Origin: Brachionus koreanus
Lineage: Eukaryota > Rotifera > Eurotatoria > Ploima > Brachionidae
Reading direction: 5' to 3'
Length of the DNA stretch: 64,000 bases
NCBI GenBank assembly: GCA_016987375.1
Contig: PJRA01000011.1
Location: 1,148,406-1,212,405 of the forward strand
The position numbers and the translations under genes were made by a program. Position 1 is the first letter of the stretch. Every line of letters begins with the position of its first letter. The notes below the pieces were generated by a model, which saw only the letters and a list, made by a program, of their open reading frames with translations, was not told the DNA's origin and did not search any database. This document shows, one piece after another, positions 36,601-48,560 of the stretch.

Positions 36601-39600
36601 TTTAACCTAATTAAAGCTAAGAAATACTTTGTATCAGACGACAATTGAAATGCATGCAAATATTTTGAAATATCGGCTACTGGCCGATAGCTAGAGAGGA
36701 TTTTGCTCGAAAACTTAGGAGATTAGGTCTGCATAAATTAGTGAATAAATGTGACTCTGGTTGGCATTTCGTAATTCGCTCTAAAATCATGAATTTAAAT
36801 ATTGATTGCATCCGGTCATATTTTTGACAAGAATCTCAGGCGAATTTCATAACTGCAGTTGCTTTCATAAATGGACTTGAATTGAATTTATCTATTCTTA
36901 TTAAAAAGGCTTTTCTAAGTTCTGCAAAGTCAATATTGATTTATTCATGAGCGGATGGACAGATAAAACTTTGAAATAGTTATTCATGATTTTTCCTTAT
37001 TGCTTCTGCGAATTAATGAATTTTTTCTACTAAGTTAATATTTGCTCGAAAATAAATTGGATTTTTTTTCTATTTTTTTGGCGTTTTTGTTCAATTTTAT
37101 GAAATATCGATCAACACTCCGGGTTACAATTAAAACATGCCATCTACAAATTATTGTAATTGATTAAAATGATAACATGCTGATTTGGTTTGTTTATTTA
37201 ATGATAATATAAATTTTGCTTCAAAGGTTAGACCTGAACGATAACAAGCATGAAAATTGAAATATTTTAAAATTGATTTTTAGCTTGATAAAAAATAGAA
37301 AATAAATAAGCTATCTTGGGCAATTATTTTTTTCCATTTCAATGTAAATTGAAATTATTTAATAAATAAAAATAATTGCTTGTCTAAAATTATTATTTTT
37401 TCTCAGTAAAAAAAAAAAACATTTTAATCATTTTTATTTTTTCTTGTAACAAAAAAATAAGACAATTGTGCTTTTTATTCAAAATATAAATCAAAAAAGC
37501 TAGTTATTTGTTTACATCAATTTAAATTTAAAAAGATAACAATTAATCATAATTTAATAGGATTTGATTCTTTTAAACCTTCCAATACTAATGAAATTAT
37601 TAATTTTTCAAAATATTTAAAATGTTTTTTACCAACATCAAACAACTGTGTTGTAAATGGCTGGAATAAGTTGGCTTGAGTTTTTTTTTAACACTCAAAA
37701 ACCGGAGGGTTTTTTTCGACCCTTTGTATTACCTTTTATTTTTACTTTTTATATCATGAAAATAAGCATATTTTGCAACAAAAATTAATTGATTTTAATA
37801 TTTTTTGACTTAAGATTTCTGATTGAAAAAAAATTTCAAAAATTATTATATTTTTTTAACTGAAGACACAGAGTGTTAAAAAAGAAAACCTTAAGTATTT
37901 ACTCTCATAAATAAAAATAAATTTGAAGAGTATTTCTTTCGATTTTTAAATTTATTTTAGGAATAAACTTTACCAGTGTATGATAAGCTCGTTTCAAACA
38001 TTTCCTAAGTAGCTTCTCATAATAGCTTAAACAATGTTACGAAATATTTTTTTTGTTTTGGACAAAAATGTAATTTACATAAAACTAAAATATTAAATCC
38101 ATATTTTATCATTTTTGTTGACGAATTTTAAAAAATACCAATCTTGTAAAAATTTGTATCACATTCCTAAAATTTAATTTAAACTTTAATTTGTATAATT
38201 ATTAAATATTGTTTTCTCTTTTAAAAATTTTTCCTGTTAAAATAAAATAAAATGAATTAAATCGATCCCACAAATGGGTTTGACCAAGATTAATATATCT
38301 TTTATTAAAATTCTTTGAAAAAAATAATTTTAATGTTTTATCCTTTTATGAATTGCTTCTATTTTCTTAGCGGAAATCTAACAACTAAGATTTCTAATCA
38401 AATTTCTAGTATTTTCGGAGTATATTAAGTAATCTTGAAATATTACCAAAGATTGAAAAGCCTCAATCGATGAAAAATATCGTCATAAGCTTAACAACCG
38501 AATGGTGAAAAAAATTTAGACAATTAAAGTATAAAAATTATTAATTTTATTTTTTCAAATATTGTCGTATATTTGCTTCTTTTATTTAACTTAGAGATTT
38601 ATTAAAAATTTTTTTCTCAGTGTAAAAATTATATTTTTTAATTAACTTTGAATAAATTTTAATTTAATAATAATAATCTTGAATTAGCATTTGATCCCTA
38701 GTATTTCTAATAACTCTAATCTATTTGCTGTCATTCGCAAACAAAGTGCTTTACAACAGTGGCCTACCTATTGATGTGTTTTTGTCTAGCTCATCAAGGT
38801 TCGTTTAATAGCAACTGGAATAAAGGCCAAATCCGGATTAAATAAACAATCTACTGGAACTTAGATTATCGGCTAAACTTTCAAAGGGAACTCTGGTTTC
38901 CTATTTACCACATCATCTGCTTTAAATGAAGTAAAAAAATGATCATTTTGATATTTTGCCATATAATTGTTTTAACCAATTGATTTGCAAATTTGTAAGT
39001 CAGCGATCTGATTTGACGCTTTTCTTACTATTTACATGCGAGAATAACAGCTTTGGATCCGATTTATCTTTATCTTGTAACTATTGACTTTTCATAAAGC
39101 TAATCAGCTGACTTAACCGGCGCTTTAATTTTTAAAGCCTGCTCGTTCAATTTAGATTTCAGCTCTTGTTTGTGCGTAGTTAAAGAAGCTCCTCTGTATT
39201 TCGCAAGAACTTAAGTTGACACGCTAACTAAATATCTGAGTTAGACAAATCAGGATTTTTATTAGTGCGGTCTGCCAACACTTTTCTCAGATATACCGAA
39301 GAAAATTTAAAAATTCTGGTCTAAAAAAATTTAAAAATATCTAAAAAAAAAAAAATTTCTTAATTTTTTATAATTTTTTTTTAAAAAAAAATTAAAATTT
39401 ACGTCATAAATTAACAATTAATTTTTAAATAAATATTCAAAAATTATTGATTGAAATTCGAAAATTTTGAATCAAAATTTTTTATTAATAAAAAAAAATT
39501 GAAATATTATTTAATGAAAACATCATAAACATCATAAAAAATTTTGGAAAAATTTTCGTTTTTCTAAAATTTTTTTCTGATTAATTTCAAACGAAAATGT

Positions 39601-40002
39601 CTACATAAATAATCGAAAAAATATTTTTAACCACAAATTATCGTTAATTTTCGATTTTGTAAATTATTGGATTTAAAATTTTTTTTTTTTAAATTTATCA
39701 AATATTTAAATGAAAAATTAAAAGAATTTTGATAAATAGTTATTATTGATAAATTCAAAAAATTTTAATTTACTAATCGAGTCAAATATAGTTTTAAAAT
39801 ATTAGATTTTTATTAAAAATCGTTTTGGATTGAAAATAACATGCATAAAAACAAATTTTATAATTTAGATGATGAGATTTTATCTACAAAGTGCATTTTA
39901 TTTTCTTTAAATTACGTGTTTTTTAATTTTAATTATATTTTTTTTTAAATATGATTTTATTATATATTCGTGATCATTTTTGAAAAATAAGTTTATTCTA
40001 AA
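33638..40002. other. Long gene-free stretch
   Basis: More than 6 kb without a credible coding frame on either strand. Two parts are visibly less repetitive and richer in G and C than the rest: about 36180-37000 and about 38690-39300. The first holds two ATGCAAAT-type words (near 36557 and 36653) and several ATTA/TAAT words. A CCCTTGCAAATAA word near 35590 may be a MITE relic. The flanking receptor genes at 40-46 kb suggest possible distal control DNA, but that is a guess. Confidence 0.4.
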
Positions 40003-40606
40003 ATGAATTCTATTTTCAAGAAAATAATTTTTACAATATGTTTTTCAGTCCTTTTCATTAATTGTCGAGAAATATACATATGGAAAGATTGGTTTATAAT
40101 TAAAATAATTGTTTTAAATGAAAATTTTCAGAGGAACCTGGACTGCTAAGAAACAAAAAAGAATTTAGAATATAAAATATTTTTTCCAAAAGATTCCTGT
40201 TTTGGGTGATTTTTTATTTGCTGATATGATTGATGGTTATCTGAAATTATCTCATAATGAAATAGAAATTATTTCCAAATATTGTTTCAAAGAAATAAAA
40301 TTTAATTCTGAGTTAGATCTTAGTTATAACAAATTGAACAGTTTGAATAATTTATCGTATAGTTTAGGTCTAACTAATTTAACCGGTTTTGAAACACTAA
40401 ATCTTGACTTCAACCAACTGGAACATTTAAATCTAAGTTTTTCGGAAACTTTCAAAAAATTAAATGAAATTTCTTTAAGAGGAAATAGGATCAAATTTAT
40501 TTCTGAAAATTTTTTTATCCAACTATCATTTTTACGATCACTGAATTTGGGAAATAATTTTTTGTCAAACATCACAGATATTTTTCTTCATCATAATAAA
40601 AATTAA
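40003..40606 (+). pseudogene. Truncated leucine-rich-repeat receptor gene
   Basis: Exon 1 (40003-40110) encodes a signal peptide (FTICFSVLFINC). A 58-bp intron leads in phase to exon 2 (40169-40606). Together they give 181 aa with about five leucine-rich repeats of the LSYNKLNSL / LNLDFNQLEHLNL / SLRGNRIKFI type. The frame ends at TAA 40604-40606, before any LRR C-cap or membrane segment, and a Tc1-like terminal repeat starts 40 bp later at 40647. The intact relative is probably of the LRR plus seven-helix type seen on the minus strand at 43.7-45.8 kb. Either the transposon cut the gene off, or this is a short secreted LRR protein. I favour the first. Confidence 0.6.
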
Positions 40607-40646
40607 TTTTGAAATATCTTTATTTACAGAGCAACAATTTGAACTA

Positions 40647-40717
40647 ACGGGTGAGGCATAAGTAAATGGATAAAAATTAAAAGTGATATTAAGTGGTTTT
40701 TTTTATAAGGTAAAGAA
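40647..40717 (+). mobile_element. Tc1-like terminal fragment
   Basis: 71 bp starting ACGGGTGAGGCATAAGTAA, preceded by TA. It matches the end of copy B at 41512-41588 in the same orientation. The match stops at TAAAGAA, where the mariner-bearing repeat begins. Confidence 0.75.
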
Positions 40718-40719
40718 AA

Positions 40720-41345
40720 TTCACACTGCCAAAAATTGAGCAGTTAAAGCTCTAATATTTTCATTTATTCTGATTTTATGCTTTAAAATGTGGTTCTCTC
40801 ACAAATTGTAAGATCCATTCTAAATTAAAAATGATAATCCAAAGGAAAACGATCTTGATTATATTCTGGATGAGTAAGAAGTTCGATATTTTTCAATAAT
40901 TGAACTTTTGCCTTTGTTCTTCTAGCTGTATGAGGTCTAAGGCTATTTTGAAGAAACAAACCTAGCTTTCGATTGACCAAAGCAGGATATTTTTCTTTGA
41001 GTGAAGCATAAATCGGTCGTTCAGAATAAAATTCTGCTTTAATAGTACGACCGTTTTGAACCAGCACCATTTTTTTTTTTATATATTCAAGATTAATCAA
41101 CAATCAGAATTCTTTGCTTTGCTGGTGTTCATGAGCTTATTCATATTGGTAGCGATGTAAAAACTATAGGTAACTTAAATTAATTTTCTTGCTTCAAGTA
41201 TGAAAATTTTAAAAGGATACTAATTCAACTAAGTAAGGGTAAAAGTTCTATTGGAATTGAAATAATTAATTCCTTTAATTCAATAAAATTGTATAACAAA
41301 ATTTAAAAAAAATGAAATTGTTCAACAAGATATACAAAATCAAAT
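40720..41345 (-). repeat. Inverted duplicate unit with mariner relic, copy 1
   Basis: About 625 bp nearly identical, in opposite orientation, to 49263-49912. It contains mariner fragment 2. One end carries AAAATTCACACTGCC, the tip also seen in the inverted-repeat element at 49.9-50.2 kb. Confidence 0.8.
40825..41103 (-). pseudogene. mariner transposase fragment 2
   Basis: A 92-codon frame resembling the C-terminal catalytic half of SETMAR-type mariner transposases: ALVNRKLGLFLQNSLRPHTA matches the HDNARPH region, and THPEYNQDRFPLDYHF matches the HPPYSPDLAPSDYHLF region. The catalytic Asp before the RPH motif is Asn here, and the N-terminal DNA-binding half is absent. Nearly identical to fragment 3 at 49557-49799. 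Confidence 0.8.
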
Positions 41346-41511
41346 ATTTTTTTTCAAATTCAAAATCTGTTTATGCAGTGTGCTGCATTACTAAACTTCA
41401 AAATCCATTTTTTAATCCAAAATTTTCAAATTTAGTCATCAATACATATCTGTGTAAAAGCAGAGTCAGTTTTTTTTGCTCCAGTTTCAGAGCTACATTA
41501 ATGTGTATATA
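41104..41511. other. Rest of duplicate unit and unassigned spacer
   Basis: 41104-41345 belongs to the inverted duplicate unit (it matches 49263-49540). 41346-41511 is AT-rich with no assignable feature. A small open frame at 41312-41512 has no domain. Confidence 0.45.
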
Positions 41512-42300
41512 ACGGGTGAGGCATAAGGAAATGGATAAAAATTAAAAGTGATATTAAGTTATGGTTTTTTTTATAAGGTAAAGAATTTATTTTTTAATAC
41601 AATTACGATTTTTAAATAAAAAAAACTCCAACGTTACCGATTTTTCTGAGCATTGCTTTGCAACCCGCCATAACACAAAATTTAAGTCGAATTCCTTCAA
41701 GTTCAACTCAATTCGGCTCTTAAGCTGAAGCTTGCCAACCTCCCTCGTATACTTTCTGACTTAAACAACCCCAAAAAATTGGACGGACGTGCTTGAGGAA
41801 CATTTGGTGGGTTGATGCCTTTGAAACACCTTCTTTGGAAACTTCTCTTTTCCAGCAAAGCGAACACTGTCCGGACAAGAAGACTTGTTATTTGTGTAAT
41901 ATCCGGCATTTCCTGGCATATTGTATCCCGAAAAAGTAAAGTATTTTTCGTCGTCCAAAAGAAGTGAACATGGTGAGCGATATAGCATATTTGAAAGTTT
42001 TGCGCTCAAGTGCTTTGCTTTTTCAAAATGTACGACACTATATTTTGGCGTTTTTTCACGTTTTCGATATGATATACCCATTTTTTTTAATTGTTGACCA
42101 ACTGTTCTTTGGTGGACAGATGTCTTTGACTCACTCCAGTTCGGTTATTGATCAATCTTTTCAGATTTTCTTCCTTGCAGCTGTCCAGAAGCTTGGACGA
42201 CCCGTTCTTTTATTGTCTTTTGTCGGCCTTCCATTTTGACTACGGTTGATTGTATTATATATAAAAAAATATGAGCTATTGTTAATCAAGTTTATAAAGA
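41512..42300 (-). mobile_element. Tc1-like DNA transposon copy B, defective
   Basis: One terminal repeat is present at 41512 (ACGGGTGAGGCATAAGGAA), preceded by TA; the other end is missing. On the minus strand a transposase runs from ATG 42236 with a helix-turn-helix part, MGISYRKREKTPKY, LLLDDEKYFTFSGYN (the first catalytic Asp region) and SCPDSVRFAGKEKF. After KEKFPKKV the central block that copy A retains, including FWPDLASAHY, is deleted. A shifted frame then continues with NPPNVPQARPSNFLG, where Ser replaces the expected acidic residue. Stops and frameshifts are frequent. Confidence 0.85.
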
Positions 42301-42425
42301 AATGAACTTACAGAAAGATCTAGAAACAATTTTTGAATGAATAAAAGCTTGGGTTATGGATCTGTGTGCCAAAAATTGCAAAGTAAAAATTTAAATTTGT
42401 TAGTTTTCTTTCAAAATCTTTCAAA

Positions 42426-43520
42426 CTAAATCATTAGTGTCAAAAGTTGCACAAGTTCTTGGTGGAGGGAAAAGAGGCAAAAATCCTTATAATTTACAGT
42501 TACTTGACCGTCTTTTGTTTTCATAGCTGTTATCTGTTTCCTAACCTTCATTTTACTTCTTATATAAGCATATATTAATTTTGCATCATTTTTTGCTTTT
42601 CTTTCGAGAGTATTTTCATAGTCCATTTTGGTCTTTTTACTATAAATTTTACTTTTCGACAAGCTAAACGATACTCCAAAAAAGGAGAGATTCTTTTAAA
42701 ATAAGATTTTAAATTTTCGTTTTTTTTTTAATTATTAGTTCTTTCAGGTTCTTTTATTTTAGAATATAATGAAAGACTAGAAAAAATCAGTGATTGAAAA
42801 TTTATTTGTATTTATAATGTAAATAAAAAAAATTTAAATGATCTCAATTAAATTCATTAAGTACAAATTGTATAAGTAAAAAGTTAAAAACAACTTTGCT
42901 AAAAAAATATTTGATTTATTTTTTTTTTAATTTGTTTTTTGGTATATTCAAGTAATTTCAAACCACCGAAAGTGGCCTATTATACTAAATTTTAGAGGAG
43001 GAGTTATTGTTTCTTTTAGATTATTATATAGCATATTTTTTGAGAAATAAAAGATTGTATTTGCAATTTCAGAATCATTCTCAGTTATAGCAAAATCTTT
43101 ATGTTGACTAAAAAAAGCTGGTAAGAAATTCCCAAAGCATTCTTCTTTATCTTTATCTTTAGTGAATTCTTTAAATCTTTAATTAGCGTGGAAATTTGTC
43201 TAGAATTTTTCTATGATCTAAATCTATCTATTTTCCTCCAATAAGGAAACATGTTCATTTAGTTCATCAACATTTCTAAGAGAACTTAAGTTTTTTTGTG
43301 AGGTTCTAAGTAATTCTTGATAGTATACACAATTGGCTTTTTAAAATCAATATCTATATTAGATGACTCTAGTGTTAAAAAATGCTCAACTGATCATGAT
43401 ATTTACTTTGAATGGGAAATGATCACTTAACATATCATGCTAAAGCAAGGCTTTTAAGTCAAAAACTATGTCAGGGAGTGAAGAGGGTATTAAAAAAAGA
43501 TCAAGAATCTCACAGTGTTC
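42426..43520 (-). pseudogene. Decayed LINE fragment
   Basis: Read on the minus strand, the part near 43430 shows MLSDHFPFKVN, resembling the SDH motif of APE endonucleases. Broken frames then lead to 42662-42426, whose NDAKLIYAYIRSKMKVR stretch is typical of the linker before LINE reverse transcriptases. Many stops. Different from, and much more decayed than, the LINE at 24.7 kb. Confidence 0.55.
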
Positions 43521-43672
43521 GGATTTAAATTTTATAAATCATCAATATTACAGTCGTTAATTTAATATAAAAAAGAAATATTGAAATAAAATTAAACATT
43601 GTTAAAATTAGAATTTTTATTCCAAAAACATATTTTTAAATTAAATTAAATTTATTTTGATTTGGTTGTAAA

Positions 43673-45796
43673 TTACTTGTTACGAAAAATTTTGAAGAAT
43701 CTCAATTTAAATTTCTTGTTCAAAAGCATATTTTGAAAAAAATTTAAAGTATAAGTAATATTAATGGTGATTAAAAATTGATTATATAAAGTTTCTACTT
43801 CTGAAAAAATTGACAATTTATTATTTGTGGTAAAAAGTCTAATTTTTAAAATAGTTGACTTTATCTCGGGAATTCTAGCAACTAGAATGAGAAAAAAATT
43901 TAATACAATTAGAATTTTCATTTTTACGAATGACTTTTGATTATTTGAATTGATCAATTTTTTACGTTTAAATTCATTTTTAATCATGAACTTAACCAAA
44001 ATAATATTAAAACAAAATCCCAAAATAACAATTAATATATAAAACATGTCTTGACAAAAGCTAATTATGTATCTAAGTTGAAAATTTTGCTCAGCTAAAT
44101 TACACGTCTCCAAATTACAAAATAAAAATAAATTCAAATTCATCACACATCCTGTTATGATAATTGCTGGTAAAATCTTTTTATAGACATTTTTCATTTG
44201 AGTAAATGATTTAAATTTTTCAAAATTGGTCACGTAAATCAAACGATCAAAAGCCATGAGCAGATTTGCCAATGAAGAGCAAGTAATAGAAAAAAAAGAT
44301 AGGAAATTAGCTCCATACACTTTTATGATTGATAGTAAAAAGCTTTGAAATCTGTAATCCAAGCTACAAGGACTCTCATTCAACATCATTAAATAGTCAT
44401 ATGGATACTTCATTGTAGCACTACAGATTAATGATAATAAAGACAAAATTTCAAAGAAAATTTCTATTCGCATATATTTGTACATGTTTTCTTTAAAATC
44501 TTTATCTTTCAGAATAAACAAGCTTAATAAGTTGAAAAAAAGACCAAAAAATGGAATGATGGCAAATAATATGATGTAGACAAACTTTCTTTCGTATTTT
44601 TGTTTAGAATTGCAAGTGTAATGAAAATTTGAAATTATTCTGTCAGAGCCACATCTTCTAATTCGATTTTGTAGATCACATTTTTTCACTCTGCTTTCAA
44701 AATTAATTAAACAATCTTTTATTGAGTGCGTTGTTATATTATATTCTGGATTTGTGTTAAAATCATGGTACAATTTCCAATTAAGTAACAACCAAATGAG
44801 AGTGCATGTACAATTTAGTTTTTTCCTAGAATGGATAAAAGAAAATACAAAATTTTGATGGGGAAAATTTCTAAATAAACAAAAATCATCTTCTGGATAG
44901 CTATATTTTGTGTCATTAAAAACAAGCAAAAATTTATGAACTATATAAAGATTGTTTTTGTAGTTATCAATAAGTGTATAGCAATTATCAAATATAGACG
45001 GGTGGCTATGTTTTGAATTGAGTTTTTCCAACCAAGAAAGATTTTTTTTCACCAAATGAGAAAAATTTTCCAAGTAAAAATAATCAAATAATTCCAAATT
45101 ATCAAATATGCCATCTTCTACTTCCTCTACGTAAGATTCTTTGATTTCCAGATTTACTAAATTGTGAATAAATTTAAAATTAAAAAAATCTGAATTTATT
45201 TTAAAGCGACTATTTGAAATTATCATTCTGACAATAACTTAACTACTTTTAGTGTTAACTTGCTTGAAACTAATTGAATTATTTTCATTTAAATTTTGAA
45301 AAGACAATGTATGAATAATTGAGTTGGAAAATATCGAAGGACATAATGGATTTGTAAATTTTACAGTTTTGTCAAACGATAATGAATATGAGCCTGAAAA
45401 TAAACCAAGGCTGTCATCACAATTTTGGCTGCTGAGATTGGTGTTGTAAGAAAAAATATCGAATCTAGAATTGACTATTTTTATATTGTTAAATGAAGAA
45501 AAAAATAAACCTTATGTCCTAGGATAGAGCCAAAAGCCACTTGAGTTGTTGACAACAATACTAGTTGAAATTTTCGATTTATTTAATTTTGTTTGTAAAA
45601 AATTTTTATTATTAAAATTCAAGATAATATTTTTATTTGAATATTGTTTGATAGAATCATAAAAATTTTGATCAATAAACGAATATAAATTACAATTGAT
45701 GACACTAGTATTTGTTAACTTTGAGCATTTGAAAGTGTTTGCTGCTAAATATCCCAGCAATAAATGAAAAGCTGCTAAAAATTTGAGGAAAATCAT
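43673..45796 (-). pseudogene. LRR-seven-helix receptor gene with two in-frame stops
   Basis: A single 708-codon frame runs from ATG 45796 to stop 43673, broken only by TAA at codon 95 (45514-45512) and codon 186 (45241-45239). Not one frameshift occurs. The order is: signal peptide (FLAAFHLLLGYLAA), a Cys-flanked LRR-like ectodomain, an LRR C-cap (LNCTCTLIWLLLNW), then seven hydrophobic helices. TM1 has FFGLFFNLLSLFIL, TM3 ends in FDRLIYV in place of DRY, and TM7 leads into a basic tail. It is a divergent rhodopsin-like receptor. A 66-bp in-frame intron (a GT at about 45541 to ...AATAG) could remove the first stop; I found none for the second. Alternatively the gene starts at ATG 45226 and lacks a signal peptide. 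Ligand unknown. Confidence 0.75.
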
Positions 45797-46190
45797 TTCT
45801 CAATTCTTTTACTATGATAAAAATCCAACTTTTGTTTTAAAGAATCTAATTTTTTTTTGTAAAGATATGTGAATTTTATGTAGAAAAAATTATTGGTAAA
45901 ATTTGGTTTATACTGTTTTTATTTGATAAATCTAAATTTCTCTTCAATAAAAATAAAAACTATTGAAAATTTTATTTTTTATTCATTTATTTAATTCATT
46001 AATTTTTACTAAAAATCGAAACCTTTTTACCTCTTATTAAAACAATTTAGAATTTAAAAAAATCTTAGGTTTAAATAAAATTGACCATGTATCATTGCAG
46101 CATTAGAAAATCTAACATAATTTTAAAAGCAATATTGTTTTTGAAGGCTAGATTAATTCATTCTCAATTTTAGTAAAATATATCAAGAGC
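45797..46190. other. AT-rich spacer
   Basis: Upstream side of the minus-strand receptor gene. No feature recognised beyond A/T runs. Confidence 0.35.
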
Positions 46191-46214
46191 ATGTAATAGC
46201 AATAAAAATAAACG

Positions 46215-46571
46215 CAATTTTATTTAACCCAAAATCAAAATGGAAAAATTTTGGAAAAATATTTAATGAATTCTAGATTTCTTCAAGTAAACGACTGCAT
46301 ACCTACATATCGTTCTAAAAGCCATTTTTACACTTCTGTTCTTGACTATTTTATAATTTCTAGCAATCTTGGGCCTTACATTAATTCTTTTAATGTGCTA
46401 GATGATGACCTATCCAGTGATCATTTTACAATTTATTTACTTCTAGATTTTTCCATTAGTAAAATTGAGCTTTCTATTAGAGTCAAATTCAATTATAAAA
46501 AAGCTGATTGGTTAAAATTTCAAAATGAACTTGATAAGTATGCTTATGCAAGACTTATGCTTAAGCTCTGA
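46215..46571 (+). pseudogene. LINE endonuclease fragment
   Basis: A frame with NDCIPTYRSKSH, SVLDYFIISSNL and LSSDHFTIYL. This is the order of motifs in the C-terminal half of APE-type LINE endonucleases (DGxPTY, then DLxI, then SDH). It is followed by a short linker stretch and ends without a reverse transcriptase. A second, unrelated LINE relic. Confidence 0.65.
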
Positions 46572-46969
46572 TAACATTGACTTAATTAATGTCATGCGCA
46601 TTTAGTGAAGCTGTTTAAAGCTAAATTATATACAAAATTTTTTTTTATCGTAAATTAAAAAATATTGATCAATATCATTAACAATTTTACATAAAAATAT
46701 AAAAAAAAAACAATTTAACATAATTTGATTTTACATCAAGTCAAATTTTTAATAAAAATCAAAAAAAAAATTATTTTCGTTTACAACTTGAATTTTGCTG
46801 TCCCTTATGACACTTAGAATTGCAAAAAACATTATTTTTTTTCGCATTTTCCTAAAGAGTTACATTTTAAGAACCCTTGTCCTCCACTAGTCGGATGTAG
46901 CCTATTATTTTTTATTAATGATAATTCCTTACTTAAATCTAAACTTTCAAATTGTAATGATTTTTGTTT

Positions 46970-48560
46970 TCACATTTGAAATTTATATCTTGTATGCCAA
47001 CCGGCAATAATACCATATTTGGTAGCTAATTGATATGTCATATGTGCGATATTAATTTTTACAATAAATGCTAAAACATTAATTAAATCTGCCGGACCCC
47101 TATCAACATCAGGGACAGGTAAATGAACCGTGTCTCCGATTTTAGCCTCTCCTAATTTGTGAATATGTTGATTAAGCATTATTTCTGCAAAAATTTCCAT
47201 TTTTTCTGAGCAAATATCTTTTATGTTAGAAATTTTAATTGCGTTAGCATCAAATCTACCTATCTTATTTAAAAGTTCCTCATCTTCAGTCTCTTATTCT
47301 ATTATTTCATTTCTGGCTTTTCTTTTGGCCCCTTTTTTCCTAACTTTTTAATTTTGGTTTTACTTGTTGAAGACGTTAAGCAAATTTCATTCAAAAATTT
47401 AATAAAAAATACCACAAATATAATTAAAAATGAATAAAAATAATAAAAAAAATATAAGTTATTGAATATTAATTATTTTATTTATTTCAAAACAAATATA
47501 AGAAAAAATAGAAAAATAATAATAATAAAAAATTTTTTTATTAATTAGCACAAAATTGATAACTATTTAAAAAAGAAAAAGTTTGATCATGTTAATGCAA
47601 TAATATTTCCTACGTTTTTTCATCGGCTCGTTGCATTTTTTGCAATTAACATTGGCATTCTCACTGTTAGCTTCAACTTCTACAGTCTTAGCTCTTTTAT
47701 TTGGTCTTGATATATCGTCAAAAGTTTCATCGTTTTCAACTTTCAACCTAATTTACATCGTAAGGATGTTTATTGTAACATTATAAATTTTTTCTTGACG
47801 CACCAATTTTTCTTTTTTTTTCGATTGTAACATCCATGCCAATATCTTTAAAATCAAATTAGCGCAGACGAAAACTACAAGCAATCCCATGTGAACAAAT
47901 ATAAATTTTAAGCTTTATGGTTGTCAAAAAAGCTCTGAAAACTTGGTTCGGAAAACTTTCGTATTCAAAATTTGCAACAAAAACTTGATTTTCAGCATCC
48001 GGAACTTGATTGGAATGCTTGCGCCATTGTTTGAGATCATTTAAACTCGGTTGAGATGTTTTTTTTTGTTTTTCTAATTGATTGCAAAATATTGTTAATT
48101 TTAACTTTTGTTGGTGGTTGAATGCCATCTCTTATCAATTGCTTGATAATACCTTGAGCTTTGACACCAAGTTGTTCTAACTCTTTAATCCTTTACATTA
48201 ACCTCTCTTCAATTTTTTCTCTTTCTTGCTCTGGATGATTTGAATGGACATCAATTGAAACAAAACAATGACCAGACGAACCTTCAGTTGATTGCAAATA
48301 AAGAGATGCCCTACATCCCTTAGGAAGTTAAAAAGCGATATTTTCACCGCTTTGATTTTAAAATAGAAGGTATTTTCCTTTTAATTCATCACTAACAATT
48401 ATCTTAATAAATTCATTGGAATTGTCGTAGCCGCAAAAGAATTCGTATTCGATGTTTGCTCCTCTTTTTTTCGTATCACTTTGCTTTAACATGACCACGT
48501 TTTCCGCATCGACTAAGGTGTTGTCGTCAGGGTTCATCAAGACACTCTCATTTCAAAAAA
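46970..48560 (-). pseudogene. Debris of an integrase-bearing transposon (KRBA2-like)
   Basis: On the minus strand the region reads as broken frames of one large protein. Near 48540-48360: MLKQSDTKKRGANIEYEF. Near 48330-48200: LPKGCRASLYLQSTEG and HSNHPEQEREKIEERL. Near 48128-47860 there is a helical part. Near 47690-47580: NCKKCNEPMKKRRKYYC, a zinc-binding-like pair. Near 47200-46970: KIGDTVHLPVPDVDRGPADL. The last stretch resembles the region after the integrase core in KRAB-A-domain/KRBA2-type, transposon-derived proteins (GDNVAVPIPxVDRGRGDPRN). The integrase core itself is not seen. Several stops. The family call is from memory and moderate. Confidence 0.5.
47341..47580. other. AT-rich insertion within the debris
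   Basis: About 240 bp of nearly pure A/T separating two coding remnants of the integrase-type relic. Possibly an intron or a later insertion. Confidence 0.3.

Noticed and set aside
45227..45300. A 32-bp intron removing the second stop of the LRR-seven-helix gene
   Set aside because: A GT...AG pair exists, but it would be shorter than any intron in the window and would shift the frame.
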